Assembly: GCF_032062135.1 (NCBI RefSeq)
Contig: NC_092858.1
Coordinates: forward strand, 126,624,818 to 126,688,817
From: Pyxicephalus adspersus
Taxonomy: Eukaryota > Chordata > Amphibia > Anura > Pyxicephalidae
Reading direction: 5' to 3'
Length of the DNA: 64,000 nt
The first letter of the stretch is position 1. Every line of letters begins with the position of its first letter. Made by a program: the position numbers and the translations under genes. The notes below the pieces were generated by a model. It had not been told where the DNA came from. It worked only from the letters and a program-made list of their open reading frames with translations, and searched no databases. Of this stretch, positions 12,301-22,300 are shown one piece after another.

Positions 12301-13073
12301 CAATAAACAGCAATAGAGTACACAATCTCTATGTTTTATGAAATGTACAGCGCTGCGTAATATGTTGGTGCTATATAAATCCTGTTAATTATTAATAATA
12401 ATAATAATAATAATAATGAAAAGTGCAGCTTGTGTGCTTTTTCTGCATTGAAATTATGGAAGGCAATGAAATAAATGCAGAAAAACACACAGGCAGTATC
12501 CTATATAACCCAATAGTCATAGTTTGTTTCTTATTCCATTCAGGCAAGAAAGCAAAGAAAAAGAAAAATCCTGGATGATGCACACATAACCACAATAAAA
12601 ATAACAGCATCATTTGTATTTAAAATGTCACAAACCTACATGTATTTTAAGTTATAATAAGTTAAACAGTAACTTAATTTTTTCATTATTTCCATGTTGA
12701 TTTTTACTGATCAAAATAATCCTGATTTAAATGTAAAAAAGTATGAATCTTAAATACTAATAAACTAATACTAAACTAATAAAGAAATAGTAAACAAATT
12801 AGTATCTGTACAAATCTGCAAAACTGAATCATGGGTAATTTAATAATAATGATCCCCCTATATGTTTTCTGACTCCAATGCAAGATATCTGATTGCTCCA
12901 TGACATACATAAAGAATTTACCTTGGATCTTGTCCATTGCTGTAATCCCAGTCCACTGTCACAGCAGCCACATAGTATTCCCTGACCAGTCCACTGACAG
13001 CTGGGGTGATGCCCACCAGAAAGCCCACCAGTATCAGTACAACTGGCATGGAGTGGTATCTTCTCTGATCCAT
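148..13073 (-). CDS. F5: Coagulation factor V-like gene, 5' part (four coding exons, gene runs off the left edge)
   Basis: Coding exons on the minus strand are 13073-12922, 5718-5636, 3618-3496 and 360-148. They join in phase with GT-AG introns and give 190 codons plus one base. The protein starts with a signal peptide (residues 1 to about 28, hydrophobic core [12 protein letters not shown]), then the first cupredoxin (A1) domain. Blocks such as [35 protein letters not shown] and [14 protein letters not shown] fit factor V better than factor VIII or ceruloplasmin. Exons 3 and 4 are 123 and 213 nt, the sizes known for the F5/F8 family. Factor V is a secreted, liver-made plasma cofactor that, once activated, binds factor Xa on membranes to cleave prothrombin; that role is known from the family. 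The remaining A, B and C domains would lie left of position 1. A lineage-specific F5 paralogue cannot be excluded. Confidence 0.9.
714..795. repeat. Minisatellite, about 27-bp unit, three copies
   Basis: Three tandem copies of GTGTGTCTCCTCTCCTCS followed by TGGCTGCAGC, the last one shortened. It lies inside the TIR element at 581-1105. Confidence 0.8.
877..1028. repeat. Minisatellite, about 32-bp unit, five copies
   Basis: Five tandem units share the core GAGTGATCAGAARGGGAAT, separated by short variable spacers such as TTGAATGACA and TTTAATGGCACAT. The array is entirely inside the TIR element at 581-1105. Confidence 0.85.
3496..3618 (-). CDS. F5: F5 coding exon 3 (A1 domain)
   Basis: The exon is 123 nt, with acceptor CTATTTAG and donor GAAG|GTAATA. 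It reads [19 protein letters not shown], then [20 protein letters not shown], then FEG. The alignment to factor V (GPTLYAEVGD, IHPQGI-YSKLSEG) is unmistakable. Confidence 0.95.
3619..5635 (-). other. F5: F5 intron 2
   Basis: AT-rich, no coding signal. A fragment of the palindromic repeat end (AGAAAGCTTTATTGAATCAG) lies near 4,415-4,445. Confidence 0.6.
5636..5718 (-). CDS. F5: F5 coding exon 2 (A1 domain)
   Basis: The exon is 83 nt, with acceptor TTGTTCCACAG and donor GTCAG|GTAAGG. It completes a serine codon and reads [17 protein letters not shown], then [10 protein letters not shown]. The match to factor V FKKIVYREYE is clear. The phase at both ends agrees with exons 1 and 3. Confidence 0.92.
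6270..6347 (-). mobile_element. hAT-like element fragment (same family as 20,667-20,903)
   Basis: The reverse complement starts near CAATGTTTCTTAACC and contains AACATGGGGGAACGCC, matching the left end of the element at 20,667 (TTAACATGGGGGAACCC). The other end is not clear. Confidence 0.55.
6840..7020. repeat. Palindromic ~200-bp repeat, copy 1 (diverged)
   Basis: Contains ATCCAGCAAACCTGGTCCAG, then after an AT-rich centre the inverted half AATTCCAGGTTTGCTGGA, and ends at GGGGAGCTTTAATAAACT. Same structure as the copies at 10,011, 18,781 and 49,362. Confidence 0.75.
7680..7810. other. GC-rich patch in F5 intron 1
   Basis: A short stretch with clustered CpG (GCGGGGGGCGGACCGGCC, GGGCACGCGTGCCCGCCCC) inside AT-rich intron DNA. 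It includes the perfect palindrome GGGCACGCGTGCCC. It may be the remnant of a GC-rich mobile element; no gene or promoter is assigned. Confidence 0.4.
8473..8628. mobile_element. hAT-like MITE, H family, copy 1
   Basis: Starts CAGTATTTTG, carries the family core GGGTGGGAAGAAATTGTAGG, GTGACCCAACTCTTCAGTAA and CACCCAGCTAAAGGG, and ends AACACTG. It shares this layout with the copies at 34,226, 44,940 and 49,397. Confidence 0.6.
10011..10234. repeat. Palindromic ~200-bp repeat, copy 2
   Basis: The left half has AAAGCTCTCCAAGGCTGGAG and AACCTGGAATGGAT. The right half has the inverse order, ATCCATTCTAGGTTTGCTGG, CACCCAGCTTTACTGATGAA, then CGGAGAG-TTTATGA. Confidence 0.85.
11173..11357. mobile_element. 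Complete 185-bp hAT-like MITE with target-site duplication
   Basis: Termini are CAGGGGTG and CACCCCTG, a perfect 8-bp inverted repeat. Flanking 8-mers CTGTATAT (11,165-11,172) and CTGTTTAT (11,358-11,365) differ at one base. An 8-bp duplication with CA-G termini is typical of hAT transposons. There is no coding capacity. Confidence 0.85.
11366..11570 (-). repeat. LINE-like 3' tail, minus orientation
   Basis: Read on the minus strand it has AGATTGTGAGCCTCTTTTGG and a terminal GTAAAGTGCTGTATTATAA, diverged relatives of the window's recurrent LINE tail. The distal part carries TTTGGAATGTGGGAGGAAAC and AACATGCAAACTCC, words seen in many aquatic-vertebrate interspersed repeats. Confidence 0.5.
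12346..12418 (+). repeat. L2/CR1-like LINE 3' tail with (ATA)n
   Basis: Contains TACAGCGCTGCGTAATATGT, then TTGGTGCTATATAAATCCTG, then an (AAT)n run. The same tail appears at 16,915, 46,070, 47,800 and 53,150, and inverted at 43,170. Confidence 0.7.
12922..13073 (-). CDS. F5: F5 coding exon 1 (signal peptide and N-terminus)
   Basis: The ATG is at 13,073 and the donor CCAAG|GTAAAT. It reads [17 protein letters not shown], then [11 protein letters not shown], then [20 protein letters not shown]. The hydrophobic stretch fits a secretory signal, with cleavage likely after PAVS or SG. YYVAA...W-Y matches the mature N-terminus of factor V (FYVAA...SW-Y). An in-frame second ATG is at codon 9. The first was chosen because it is the first in the reading frame; either gives a working signal peptide. 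Confidence 0.9.
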
Positions 13074-13246
13074 GCTGATTCAGTGCAATGCATGCAGGCA
13101 GCTTCTTCTTTTTGGAGTTCCCAATCTGAATAAACAGGCTGCTGGTGCTTGCACAGCAATCAATAAGGCTGACCTCTTGTCCCAGGCATTGACATCATGA
13201 CCAGTAGATGATGAGACACCCACTCAGGACAGCAAACTTCACTCCC

Positions 13247-13256
13247 TTATGTAAGA
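13247..13256 (-). promoter_or_regulatory. Weak TATA-like box of F5
   Basis: Read on the minus strand, TTACATAAGG lies about 175-185 bp upstream of the F5 ATG. It is a loose TATA match; a start site about 30 bp downstream would give a 5' UTR of roughly 150 nt. Confidence 0.25.
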
Positions 13257-13367
13257 GGAACCTGATGAAAGCTTCTTTGTAGAGCACTACACTAATGTCT
13301 GGGCTGCTAGGGATCACAGGCAGATACATTATTATTCCTTGTAAACTACTCATAGGTGGGTGGAGGG

Positions 13368-13380
13368 TGTAATCATTAAC
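13368..13380 (-). promoter_or_regulatory. HNF1-like site upstream of F5
   Basis: On the minus strand GTTAATGATTACA fits the HNF1 consensus GTTAATNATTAAC at 10 of 12 fixed positions. It lies about 295 bp upstream of the F5 start codon. HNF1 drives many liver-specific genes, so the site suits a hepatocyte-made clotting factor. Confidence 0.5.
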
Positions 13381-15672
13381 TGTGACAGGTAAACTCAGAT
13401 ATTTATATATTTTTTGTATATATTTTCAGATTCTGCCTATTTTTTTGACAGTAACAGTAAACCATGTGTGGGTCAGTTCTGGGAAATAGCCAGGGATTAG
13501 AAACAAACAAGAAGAAATCAATTCCAGGTCTCAAAACTATTTCTCAAAGTAATAAAACCCTGCCTACTATATGTTCATGTACCATGTATTATACTCATGC
13601 TCCTGAGTGTCCCTGATTAGGAAGGATTGTCCCTCTTTTATATCCTCCTCAGATGTCCCCAAATGTACTATTCTATTTCTATTTTTTTTTTCAATTTCTA
13701 TATTTTTTTTTCGATTTTTAAATCTTTAATGCAGTCTCCAAAATAATCAATTTGTAATTTTGAAAGCTTATTAGTTTTGAAAGGTAAGTAGTTGTAAAAA
13801 AAAGTTATTGGTTTAATTAATGTTTTTTTTGCATATACATTTTTACAGGGGTGTGGTATTTAAAACAGCGTCTCTCTTCTCTATCCCCATAACATAGGAG
13901 GTATAATAAAAATACAATATACAACCTTGTCATCTATCCTAAAATCCAGAAGAATGGACAACACTTCATGTAGATGTAACTTCGGAGCATTTTAAACAAT
14001 GAATAATCTGTGCGCTTCAATGCTGAGTCCCAAAAAAGACCTATTTGCAATGCTGTGATGTTGCCGTACACCTTAAAAACACCTTAATCGTACAATCAAG
14101 AAACAAATGGCAGATTATAAAGTATTTCCTAATATTCTCATTGTACAAAAGCATCACGTTTATAGTAACAAAAAAGTGTTTTATGGCCAATTTACCATGT
14201 AATCACCATACCCCCTGAGGAAGTTTGGTCATTTACAATGGTTGTGCTCTATGCTACATACACTGGCTATAGCACAATAGAGATGACTATTCTGTAATCT
14301 GAACCGGTGTACACAAGGTATTCAGGGGAACAGTCAAATAAGAGTAGAAAGCCTGTGAGAGAGAGAAATGAGGTTAGTAAATGTATGTTTTATTATACTT
14401 CTATACCAAAATGAACATTTAGCTCTTGTAGTGTGGGGGAGGCTTTAGTAGTTTTAGTTTTTTTCCGAATTCAGCATTCATTTTGCAACAAGTTGGGCTG
14501 CTGCTGAACTTGATTACTAAAAAAGCCCTATTCTTGTGTTAATTCTACCTTGTCTAGATTCCACCATCCTGCTTTTACGCAGCCCCGAAGAAGTGGGATT
14601 TTTCAGCTTCTGAAACATGTTGGATTTTACTGGTTTATGGAGAGATTTCCATTCACTTCCAGAGGCATAGCAAGGTTAAGATCACTATAGATTTGAACAC
14701 TCTGTGACTTTGTCATTAAAACAGGGTTTGACACTGGAAAATGACCTCTTGCTTCCACTTTCTGGCACCAAAATTACCAAGACAGAAAGTGAGGGCAAAT
14801 TCAGTTGTTACCAGAACACAAGGTGAAGCTAAATCTTCCAATAGGAACAGGAAATGTGTCAGAATGGACCCTTGGTGGGGAAATTTGGACACTTTTAAAT
14901 GTATTGTTTATTTTTGTTACATTGAATTCTAAATTACATTGGTACACAGTTCGACACTATTGGTTTCTATTTAATGTTTATCATATATACCAGTCTGAGA
15001 AAACTGATAGAGCAGAGGTCATTGCCATGAAACATCCTGAAGTAAATTAAAAATAAACTGCAGCTATTATATTATACAGCCCATCCTTATGTATGATTTA
15101 TTGCTTCATTCACCTGTTAATTTTTGGCTAACAGCTGTTAATTGTAACATGAGGACTCTGTTTAAGGGTTAGGTTAATATTAGGGTCAATGGTTGTTTTA
15201 GAGGTTAGTTTAGTGGACCATTTTAACTCCTTTTTACGTCTTAAACTAAGAAAAGTTTGCCTTTGAAGAAGAGGTCTACTATACACTAGTACATAACTTT
15301 CACTAATAATAGTTGGAGGGGCAGTAAAAAAAAAAAACTACAAGTGGACTTCAAAGGATGTAGAATCTCAAGCCCCTGAATAGGAACTTTATGTTTGAGG
15401 GCAGAAAGGGACTTAAACATTAGTCATATGTTTTTTATTGTTTTAGGAGATCTGTGTATGCACAGTGGTCAAGATGCTTATGATCACAAAATTAGCAAAA
15501 TTAGCAGATAAGAGTTGTATATAAACTGAAGTGGCAGTTAAAACGTTAAAACTAAGAAGAGCTATTCATTATTTCTATTACAAATGTAAAAGTAAGGTTT
15601 ATATCTGTTAGATATATATTGTTGTGTATACCTTAGCTGGGGACATTTTCCAGACTTGTAGTCCCAATCATT

Positions 15673-15878
15673 GGACCGGATTTATTAAAGCAAACCTTAT
15701 TTATTTATTTAATTATTTATTCAGCAAACCTTGAATGGATTCTTAAAATCATTTGCTATTAGTTGAGAAATGTTTTCAATCATAGACTAGATCCATTCTA
15801 GGTTTGCTGGATAACCCTGGTTCTCCCATGATAATCGATCTTCTCCAGTTTTGAGGCGCTTTAATGAATCAGGCTCAT
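15673..15878. repeat. Palindromic ~200-bp repeat, copy 3 (diverged)
   Basis: Starts CGGATTTATTAAAGC, has AGCAAACCTTGAATGGAT on the left and ATCCATTCTAGGTTTGCTGG on the right, and ends GCGCTTTAATGAATCAGG. Confidence 0.75.
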
Positions 15879-16914
15879 TGTATTAATAAGAAAAGTGGAA
15901 GTAAGGGAAAATATCCACTACAAACTCAAGGACAATAGTAAAAACATGACAGGTATCATGTCTTCACTTACTCAAAACTGGCTGTTCTACCCAACATTAC
16001 CCGAGTTGTGTTACTTACCTCTTTCTTTACACAGATATACAAAATATGGCACTTGCTTTTACCATCTAATAAATAGGTAAATCAAATCTTTATTTTGTTC
16101 TGGTATCTGCATGTTGATGCAGCCATGATAAATTCATCTTCCTGTGTGCTATCTATAAAAGTCTGCCACTTAGAGGTACCATGTCCCTACATTGTTTGTT
16201 AGTGGGTTACTATAAAAAGGGAAGTTATTGCAAGAAATCTTACAAAATATCAAAAATACACAACATAAAATGAGAAAATAATCCTCCAAATGTGTTTCCA
16301 TGGTATCATACAAAGCAATACAAATCCTTCACTAGCAAGAATTAATCATAGGGCATCGACGTCTATCCAGGATATGATGTTACACCCAACAGATAAAAGT
16401 GCTAAGCACTACGACTTGTCAGCACTTCTCCATAATGAACAACTAACCACACACTATGATGTCAAGCTTGTCTAGGCAAAAATGAAAAAACGTAGTCTTA
16501 GTCTGAGGAGACCCTCCAGTGCTGATACATAGGAACAGTGGAATGGTAATTATGCAAATATGTTGGAAGTGTTTATATTATTATTAAAGCACCAAGTCTA
16601 GTTCTTTATAATAAACTGGCATTCATGTGATTCAAACGTTAATCATGCTTAGTCTGTTTATTCAAACAAAGTCTTTGCATGCATCTATCCAAGGGCCAAT
16701 ATAAGGGCCACCATTTGTCATGTTCCCCCAGGAGACCTATATTAATCATGATCAGTGAGTATACAGTAAGAGTGGATACAGGCCACTGCATGATCAATGA
16801 CTGAGATATTGGATCAAGAAAAATTTCAGATAAGAAAAATATTACATTTATATTTTGCAAATACAAAGTCTGTGAACAGTCCAACATTCAAAGCACTATT
16901 TAAAGAGCATGAGT

Positions 16915-17062
16915 GAAGATTGTAAACTATTCTGGGCAGGGTCCTCTCTTCCTCCTGTATCACTGTCTGTATTGGTCTGTCATTTGGGACTCCTATTTAG
17001 TGTAAAGCACTGCATAATATGTTGGCGCTATATAAATACTGTATATTAATAACAATAATAAA
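16915..17062 (+). repeat. L2/CR1-like LINE 3' tail
   Basis: Reads from GATTGTAAACTATTCTGGGC through GTGTAAAGCACTGCATAATA and GTTGGCGCTATATAAATACT into AT-rich simple repeat. Same tail family as at 46,070 and 47,800. Confidence 0.75.
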
Positions 17063-18780
17063 CAAATAAATATGAGATAGGTACCAGTAGCAGGAGGGGA
17101 TAACTACAAGGTGCCGGTGTATAAAGGAAAACCTGAAGCTAATGATAAGTTACCTTAGGTCAGAAAATATGATTTATTTTTTTTAACCCAAGATTACTTG
17201 CCCTTGGTAGTGGCAAGTAATCAAATGCTTGAAATCTGTAGAGGCACTTGTTAATAGCAATAAAAAAATTTGACAACTAGTAAATATCCTGTTAATGACA
17301 AAAGGAAGCCATTAGGTGAAGAGTACAAGATTAAGTGGGTATAAAAAAGGTGCAGTTTCAGACCTTTTTCATTTCAGTGTACATGTTGGTATATTCTATA
17401 GGATGAGAGGTCTGAATACTTTACAAAAATAAATGATAAAGTAATGATTTCATATACTAGTAGTAAAAACTTGATCAGAAAGATGTACTACGAGTGAAAA
17501 AGGTGCAAATATTAGAATGAAAGTGAATCACTTTGCCGGAAACCTTCTTTTCTGATTAAATATTAACCTTTTGTGTAAATGAACAGAGGGTGCTGCTTAC
17601 ATAGTACAACTTGTATCTATTAAGTAAACAAGCCTATTATCATAAGGGAAGAGCGAACGTGCGGAATGGAAGACACATTACTATTTTAATGGAACTTTTC
17701 TGAACAAGTGACAGTGCGTTTTACCTATTTAATAAGAAAAAAAAAACAAAAAAAAAAAAAACACCTAGAAATTTGTCCTTACTTTTATCAACCAATGATT
17801 TTGTAATGTACAAAGTATATTTGTTTTTGTCTGAAGCCAAGCATACAGGTCTCCTGCAATTCAGGCACTTGACTAGATGTCACGTAGGATTTGGTACGCA
17901 CTTTAGGAGGGGATTGCAATATCACTCCAGTGCCAAAGCCTTGATCTGATGAGTACTGGGCTTGTCAGACCCTGTGTTGGAACAAAAGGGTTTTTTATGC
18001 ATCTTACCTTTGCCTACTGGTTAAACTAGTTAGGTTAAATCAACTTCAGGAAGAACTCCCCCCCAAAAAAATAAATTTAAACATTCACACCAAATTTCTA
18101 AATAATAGAAAAAAAGATAAGTCTGTTGCATTGCTCTTCCTGACCTAAGTTACCTCCTTATAGAAAAACATCTCAATGTCTGCAATATCCCATAAAGACT
18201 GATAACTGTAACAGGACATCAGGGATCAGGATCTACTAGTCAAAGCTCCAGACCCCTTTTTTTTCTCTCCCTGGGAGTTTGGGGTGTTCACAGACACTTT
18301 TGTGGCAACAGTTAGTTTGCAGACTCAGTGGTAACCTCTCAGCAATAGAGAAATATTGGAAACCATCAATGGGTTTAATGATTTTGCTGCCAATGCTGGC
18401 AGCTCTAACATGTAAACTGTAATGGCCAGATGGTGCCTGATCACTTCCACTTACACAGAAAGATTTCTGTGCTACATCAGATTCAACTGCAGATTTCCCC
18501 ACAATAGTTAAATTTATAAAATCATAAGGTGGTGTAACCCTACTGCTGACAGTAATATATGCAACATGATGCTGGAAGCTCTGGCAGGTAAAACCCCCAG
18601 AAGCTATAACAGCTGAGTGTATGTTTATGTTTGTTTATGGAGTTTAGTGCTGGCCTACCTGAAGATGTGAACCCATCACAAATGACAACATGCAGACACT
18701 GATGCAAGTAACAATCTTAGAGAAAGGCAAGTACACAAAAAATGGCATATTGGTTATAGTGGACTGTTGATGAATACTAT

Positions 18781-19006
18781 GGGCCTGATTTATTAAAGCT
18801 CTCCAAGGCTGGATAGGATACACTTTCAACAGTGAAGCTGTCTGGTTTAGCAAACCTGGAATGGATCTGGTCCAGGATTCAAAACATTTGCTAACAAATA
18901 GCAAATGACTTTGAAGAAATGCATTCTGGGTTTGCAGGATCACCCAGTCTCACTAATAAAAGTGTATCTTCCCCAGCCTTGGAGAGCTTTAATACATCAG
19001 ATCCAT
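18781..19006. repeat. Palindromic ~200-bp repeat, copy 4 (well preserved)
   Basis: The left half reads GGGCCTGATTTATTAAAGCT, CTCCAAGGCTGGATAGGA and ACCTGGAATGGATCTGGTCC. The right half is its diverged inverse, with GGATCACCCAGTCTCACTAA and CCTTGGAGAGCTTTAATACA. Confidence 0.85.
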
Positions 19007-19168
19007 TGTTTCCCCAAACAGATGTCATGAATCTTGGATGTATGTTGTGTATTTGGCTTCAATATTAGTATTTGGATTTTAGCCATCATCTAGTAATTTC
19101 ACATAATCATTAACATTACAATATAAGAAAAAAAACAATTGAACCACAGACTTGTTTAAATGCAGAAA

Positions 19169-19174
19169 TTTAAT
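19169..19174 (-). terminator. ATG3: ATG3 poly(A) signal (ATTAAA)
   Basis: ATTAAA on the minus strand, about 115 nt past the stop codon. It is the commonest variant of AATAAA, and no AATAAA lies nearer the stop. This implies a short 3' UTR. Confidence 0.55.
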
Positions 19175-19287
19175 CAAATAAGCGTATTATACATTACAGA
19201 AATGTTGCATATTTGGAAAAAAAAGAAGTTTGTGTAACTGTCATTAAAAATTGAGCTTTCACAGGATTTGAATATGGATGGTTGCAG

Positions 19288-19369
19288 TTACATTGTAAAG
19301 TGCCGCGTATAGTCGTATTCTATTGTAGGAATGACAGCCTGTACAAATTTTAGAAAAATAAGCAGGTAC
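19288..19369 (-). CDS. ATG3: ATG3 coding exon 12 (C-terminus and stop)
   Basis: The exon is 82 nt, with acceptor TATCTTCAG. It reads (M)[18 protein letters not shown], then DYTRHFTM and TAA. It is virtually identical to the vertebrate ATG3 C-terminus. Confidence 0.97.
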
Positions 19370-22300
19370 CTGAAGATACATGGTTAAGGAAATTAGGTGT
19401 GCACAGTTATAGCCAGGGCCATTTTTTAGGCTTTATCATTTTAATTTTCCCAATACAAAATGATACACCTAATAGAAATAAATATGCAGTAATGCCTAAA
19501 TCTCCACCACATGGAAGCTATTTCACTTGTCAAATGATTTGTATTTCTGTCTGTTCAACCCTGAGATACACACAGCTCTGACACATAGCACAGCCCTCCC
19601 GGTGACCTGACTATTTTCACCCGCAGTTAGGCAACCCAGCGAGTCATTTCCCTGTCCTTAGCCTGTGATTCAACAGTAAAAAATAAGCAACAGACTAATG
19701 AGGTTATCTCTCTGCTCTGTTTCTTGCTAGTATGAGTAAATATTGGGTATTTGTAATCTGTTTCTCCTTTTTCCAGTCAAAGAGGATTACTGGCTAAAAC
19801 AAAATCAGGTTTTTATCAGTTGAATTTAAAAATATTTTTTTTTTTGTCATTTTTTTTCCCACAAAAGGATACATGTGAACTCCCAGCTCTCCTCCACCTT
19901 CTGCAACTGTCTCAATTATTTTCTTCATTACCTCCGCATGCCTATAGGTAAAAAAGAAAACAGGTAAACAGTATTGTCCATTCATGGTGATAATTAAGTT
20001 AAAACTATTTGCTTTTTATATGCATGTAATAATGAGGATAATGATAATATTTTGGATAACGGATACTTAACTTGCCATGCAAGACAATCTGAACTGACCC
20101 AAGACTGACCTAAAACATTGTGCCAGAAAAAAAAACCTCAAAGGGATCCTCAACACACCCTTTATGTAATAATTTTTTTCCACTTAGGATAGAGTCAAAA
20201 GAAAACATAACCCATAAAAAAACTGTAATGAAATGAGACTTCTCAGTACCACACATCAAGTAAAAGTAACGATTCAGTACTATTTAGATGCACCATACTC
20301 AAAAAGGTGTGCAATGTGAATAATTAAATGGCCAGAACTGATCCCAACAACCAATAAGGTAGTCATTATGTGGAGATGGGAGATATGAGACACTAGGTAA
20401 GATGGCAAAGCTGGCTAATAGTGACAGCAGGAGCTCCCACATGTCAATCCTTTACAGTTACGTTTTAGACACATTTACATTCCGTTTTATGTTTCTTGGT
20501 AGATGCCAGTAAAATACATGGCAACACTAATACCAAACTATATTTTAACACATATCTTAATCAAAAAAAATGTTAGGTTGGCAACGAAATGAAAAAGACA
20601 ACTTTGCACCCGGCAAACAATCATTGTAGGATGTCACTTAAAACATGCACCAGGTACACCTTAAGACAGCCTTTCTTGACCTTTTAACATGGGGGAACCC
20701 TTGAAATAAAGTCCAGGTCTTAAGGAACCTCAGCTATAATTATTATGTCTCCAGCTCACACTACATTAGCATGGTGCTCAGTGAGAAGAATGCCTCTTAC
20801 ATGGGCACCGAGAAGAAGTGAAAAAAAGATCACTGGTGTTAACTAAACGGAGAGGCACAAATTTCTCCAGGAACCCCCAGCAACCTCTGACTGAGAAACA
20901 CTGCTTTAAAATATTTGGTGAAGGTCATATTTATTGCTTTATACTTTGCTCACTAACAACCAATATCCACCGCAGAGGGACAGGACATAAATACCTGCAT
21001 GGGTGTACAGAACACATTGGTGGAGGGGGGAGGTGAGGATGGTTCTCAATGGTCACAGTTTTCTTCACGTGGTCTTGGCTAATGTCTTCATACATGTTTT
21101 CTACTGTCAAAGGCTTACGTTGCTTAAATTGAAGAAAAAGACATATATGTTGGTGAATTCATTGCAGAGGGCTATTTCTAGATTAGTCCTACAGTGAAAA
21201 ACTTAACCTAAACATGAAAAAAGCTTTCATGTTTCGAAAAAAAAAAAAAACACATTACTTAGAACCCATTAATACAAAGAAAAATGAACATAGTGGAGAG
21301 TCAATAAAAATTACAGAGTAAAAAAAAATGGAAGGTTTATTCTAAGTGCAACATACCTATAGGTTATTACAATGTTTACTTAAAATGTTAATATTCTTGA
21401 GGCAAGGTTATGACACTTGGGGGAGGACTTTAGAGTGATTTATTATCTCTCATAATATTCCATACTTGATCATCTAATCTTCTGAACATGACAGTAGGAT
21501 ATATCGTACAAAGTGCAGTTCTGTAGCCATCAAAAGTAAATTTAGTTTGGGGACTGACAGTTCATATACAGGTAATCCCCGAGTTAAGAACATCCGACAT
21601 ACAGACAACTCCTAGATTTGAACGGGGCTTTCCTGCTTGCTCCTGTGCAGGATGGAGGCTTGGAGGGGGGCGGTTTGCATTATTTGGAGAAGAAATCTTT
21701 TGGTAAACACAGCTGAGGTTGTGGGTGATCTCTTCTGTAACCTCTTGTAACTCTTTAATGACCAAGACAAAACAGTGCAGTTGTTTCTTTTTGCATATCA
21801 AAGCACAGCTGGCTCCAGAAGTTAATTAATGTCTAGGCTTCATAAAGTTGTTTGATTATTTGCTTTGTTTGTGATTAACTGAGGATTTTTTTAACAGTAA
21901 CAGACAGCACGCTGCTTAATATTATGTTGAGAAAAACATCTGTCCCAATTGCATTTATTAAAATAATGTACCTGTTCTGACTTACATACAAATTCAACTT
22001 AGGAACAAACCTACAGTCCCTATCTCATATGTAACCCAGGGACTACCTGTAACTGATAAAGAAGCTTGAGAAGCTGTAGGGAACTGGAGGTCTTAGACTA
22101 TCATGGGTAACTCTGGGTCTACTATTAGATAAACAAAGGTCTGGATCAATGGGAACCTTCACAGGCAGACTGGTGAATTTTCTGCTATTTGTTTTTATTG
22201 TTTCAAATAATAATTCAATGTGCATATATTTTCTCAATGTCTTTTATTACTTTACAGCACAGAACGTATTTAATTTTTTTTTTTTAAGAAAATGCATCAT

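Larger units (their letters stand above)
5719..12921 (-). other. F5: F5 intron 1 (7.2 kb)
   Basis: No coding exon was found. It holds a reversed hAT-like fragment (about 6,270-6,347), two palindromic-family copies (6,840-7,020 and 10,011-10,234), a GC-rich patch (7,680-7,810), an H-family hAT-like element (8,473-8,628), a complete 185-bp hAT-like element (11,173-11,357), and LINE tails (11,366-11,570 and 12,346-12,418). Confidence 0.6.
13382..19168. other. Intergenic DNA between F5 and ATG3
   Basis: No supported gene. It holds a GAAGAAGTGGG...GAAACATGTTGG repeat word near 14,583, a diverged palindromic copy at 15,673-15,878, a LINE tail at 16,915-17,062, an A-rich run near 17,740, and a palindromic copy at 18,781-19,006. 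The short ORFs show no recognisable protein. Confidence 0.6.

Noticed and set aside
148..13073. Factor VIII or hephaestin/ceruloplasmin identity for the left gene
   Set aside because: [21 protein letters not shown] and IYYSAEN follow factor V; only short shared motifs such as [10 protein letters not shown] favour factor VIII.
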